Shown here: in pieces, positions 63,456-64,000 of the stretch | Numbering within the stretch: the stretch's first letter is position 1 | How the letters are laid out: every line of letters begins with the position of its first letter | From: Mesorhizobium caraganae | GTDB taxonomy: Bacteria; Pseudomonadota; Alphaproteobacteria; Rhizobiales; Rhizobiaceae | Assembly: GCF_016836705.1 (NCBI RefSeq) | Contig: NZ_JAFCGY010000003.1 | Location: 62,001 to 126,000 of the forward strand | Reading direction: 5' to 3' | DNA length: 64,000 nucleotides | The notes under the pieces: generated by a model | The model's database searches: none | Seen by the model: the letters and a program-made list of their open reading frames with translations, nothing else | Told to the model about the DNA's origin: nothing | Position numbers and translations under genes: made by a program

Positions 63456-64000
63456 ATGGACATTTTCAGCGCCGCAAGCATGACAGCCCTCCTCCAGGTC
63501 ATCGCCATCGATCTGGTGCTTGCCGGCGACAACGCCATCGTCATCGGTTTGGCTGCAGCCGGCCTGCCGGTCGAGCAGCGCAAGAAGGCCATCCTCATCG
63601 GCGTCCTGGCTGCAACAGTGCTGCGCATCCTGTTTGCCGCCGTCACCGTCAAGCTGTTGGCAATCGTCGGCCTGCTGCTGGCCGGCGGCATCCTTTTGTT
63701 GTGGGTGTGCTGGAAGATGTGGCGCGAGCTGCGGACGTCCCATGCCGACGAGCAGGAGGCGACCGAGGCGCTGGCCAATGCCGATCTCGACGGCGACAAG
63801 ACGGTTGCGACCGGCAAGGTGCGCAAGACGCTCGGCCAGGCAGCGCTGCAGATCGTCGTCGCCGATGTCTCGATGTCGCTCGACAATGTGCTGGCGGTCG
63901 CCGGTGCGGCGCGCGATCATTTCCCGGTGCTGGTCATCGGCCTCGTGCTGTCGATTGCGCTGATGGGCCTTGCCGCGAGCTTCATTGCCAGGCTGCTGCA
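63456..64000 (+). CDS. TerC/YjbE-family integral membrane protein (3' truncated by window)
   Basis: The 181 visible residues are an intact N-terminal part. MTALLQVIAIDLVLAGDNAIVIG holds the acidic membrane motif, several more helices follow (AILIGVLAATVLRILFAAVTVKLLAIVGLLLAGGILLLWVCW), and the second motif is QIVVADVSMSLDNVLAVAGAA. The family exports metals such as manganese or acts at the membrane in metal homeostasis. AAAAAGGGG may be the ribosome site. The frame is still open at the last base. Confidence 0.9.
   Translation, partial: MDIFSAASMTALLQVIAIDLVLAGDNAIVIGLAAAGLPVEQRKKAILIGVLAATVLRILFAAVTVKLLAIVGLLLAGGILLLWVCWKMWRELRTSHADEQEATEALANADLDGDKTVATGKVRKTLGQAALQIVVADVSMSLDNVLAVAGAARDHFPVLVIGLVLSIALMGLAASFIARLL

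Overview
The window looks like a chromosomal segment of a Mesorhizobium-type alphaproteobacterium (Rhizobiales). This rests on high GC, the core order dusB/nifR3-ntrB-ntrC-ntrY-ntrX-D-amino-acid transaminase-hfq-hflX-mazG, a lipoyl-domain PDH operon with its own lpdA, and rhizobial intergenic repeats. No rRNA gene is present, so genus level is inference.

Region 1 (1-40.1 kb) is mostly core chromosome. It holds pyruvate dehydrogenase (pdhB partial, pdhC, lpdA) and lipA; a CoqJ/COQ10-like START protein; cinA and ispDF on the minus strand; then the nitrogen-control cluster dusB-ntrBC-ntrYX, a class IV transaminase, hfq-hflX and mazG. Next come a winged-helix/TPR regulator, an aromatic aminotransferase and a phosphonate pair (FAD oxidoreductase, phnX), which, like a nearby DUF3592-type gene, is frameshifted. 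An ECF sigma/anti-sigma pair, a Bax-inhibitor-like protein and a truncated EF-G paralogue follow. A minus-strand housekeeping run (MBL hydrolase, TatD, metG, holB, tmk, a D,D-carboxypeptidase homologue lacking two catalytic motifs, rlpA) closes the region. A 30-residue RiPP-precursor-like ORF lies just downstream of the rlpA start.

Region 2 (40,665-58,004) is a 17.28-kb integrated element bounded by 60-bp direct repeats containing the 5' half of tRNA-Ser(UGA). The intact tRNA sits at the right end next to the tyrosine integrase. The right half is a tightly overlapping minus-strand operon of phage type: excisionase-like HTH, DUF1376 protein, ClpP-like protease, coiled-coil/CBM-like protein and HNH endonuclease. 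It is controlled from a divergent region with two palindromes facing a ribbon-helix-helix gene. The left half is cargo: an XRE regulator with nested palindromes, a c-type cytochrome, a cupin, small secreted and zinc-ribbon proteins, a large serine recombinase, and a nested 2.6-kb IS1595/ISXO2-like transposon with exact 25-bp inverted ends. That transposon carries passenger genes, among them a HEPN-like protein divergent from a small basic ORF.

Region 3 (58.1-62.9 kb) is gene-poor accessory DNA. It holds a ligD remnant, a duplicated 90-bp segment, and a zinc-ribbon gene plus a DUF3102-like gene that repeat, in the same order and orientation, a pair inside the element.

Region 4 (62.9-64 kb) returns to chromosome with a DUF930 protein and a TerC-family membrane protein cut by the window end.
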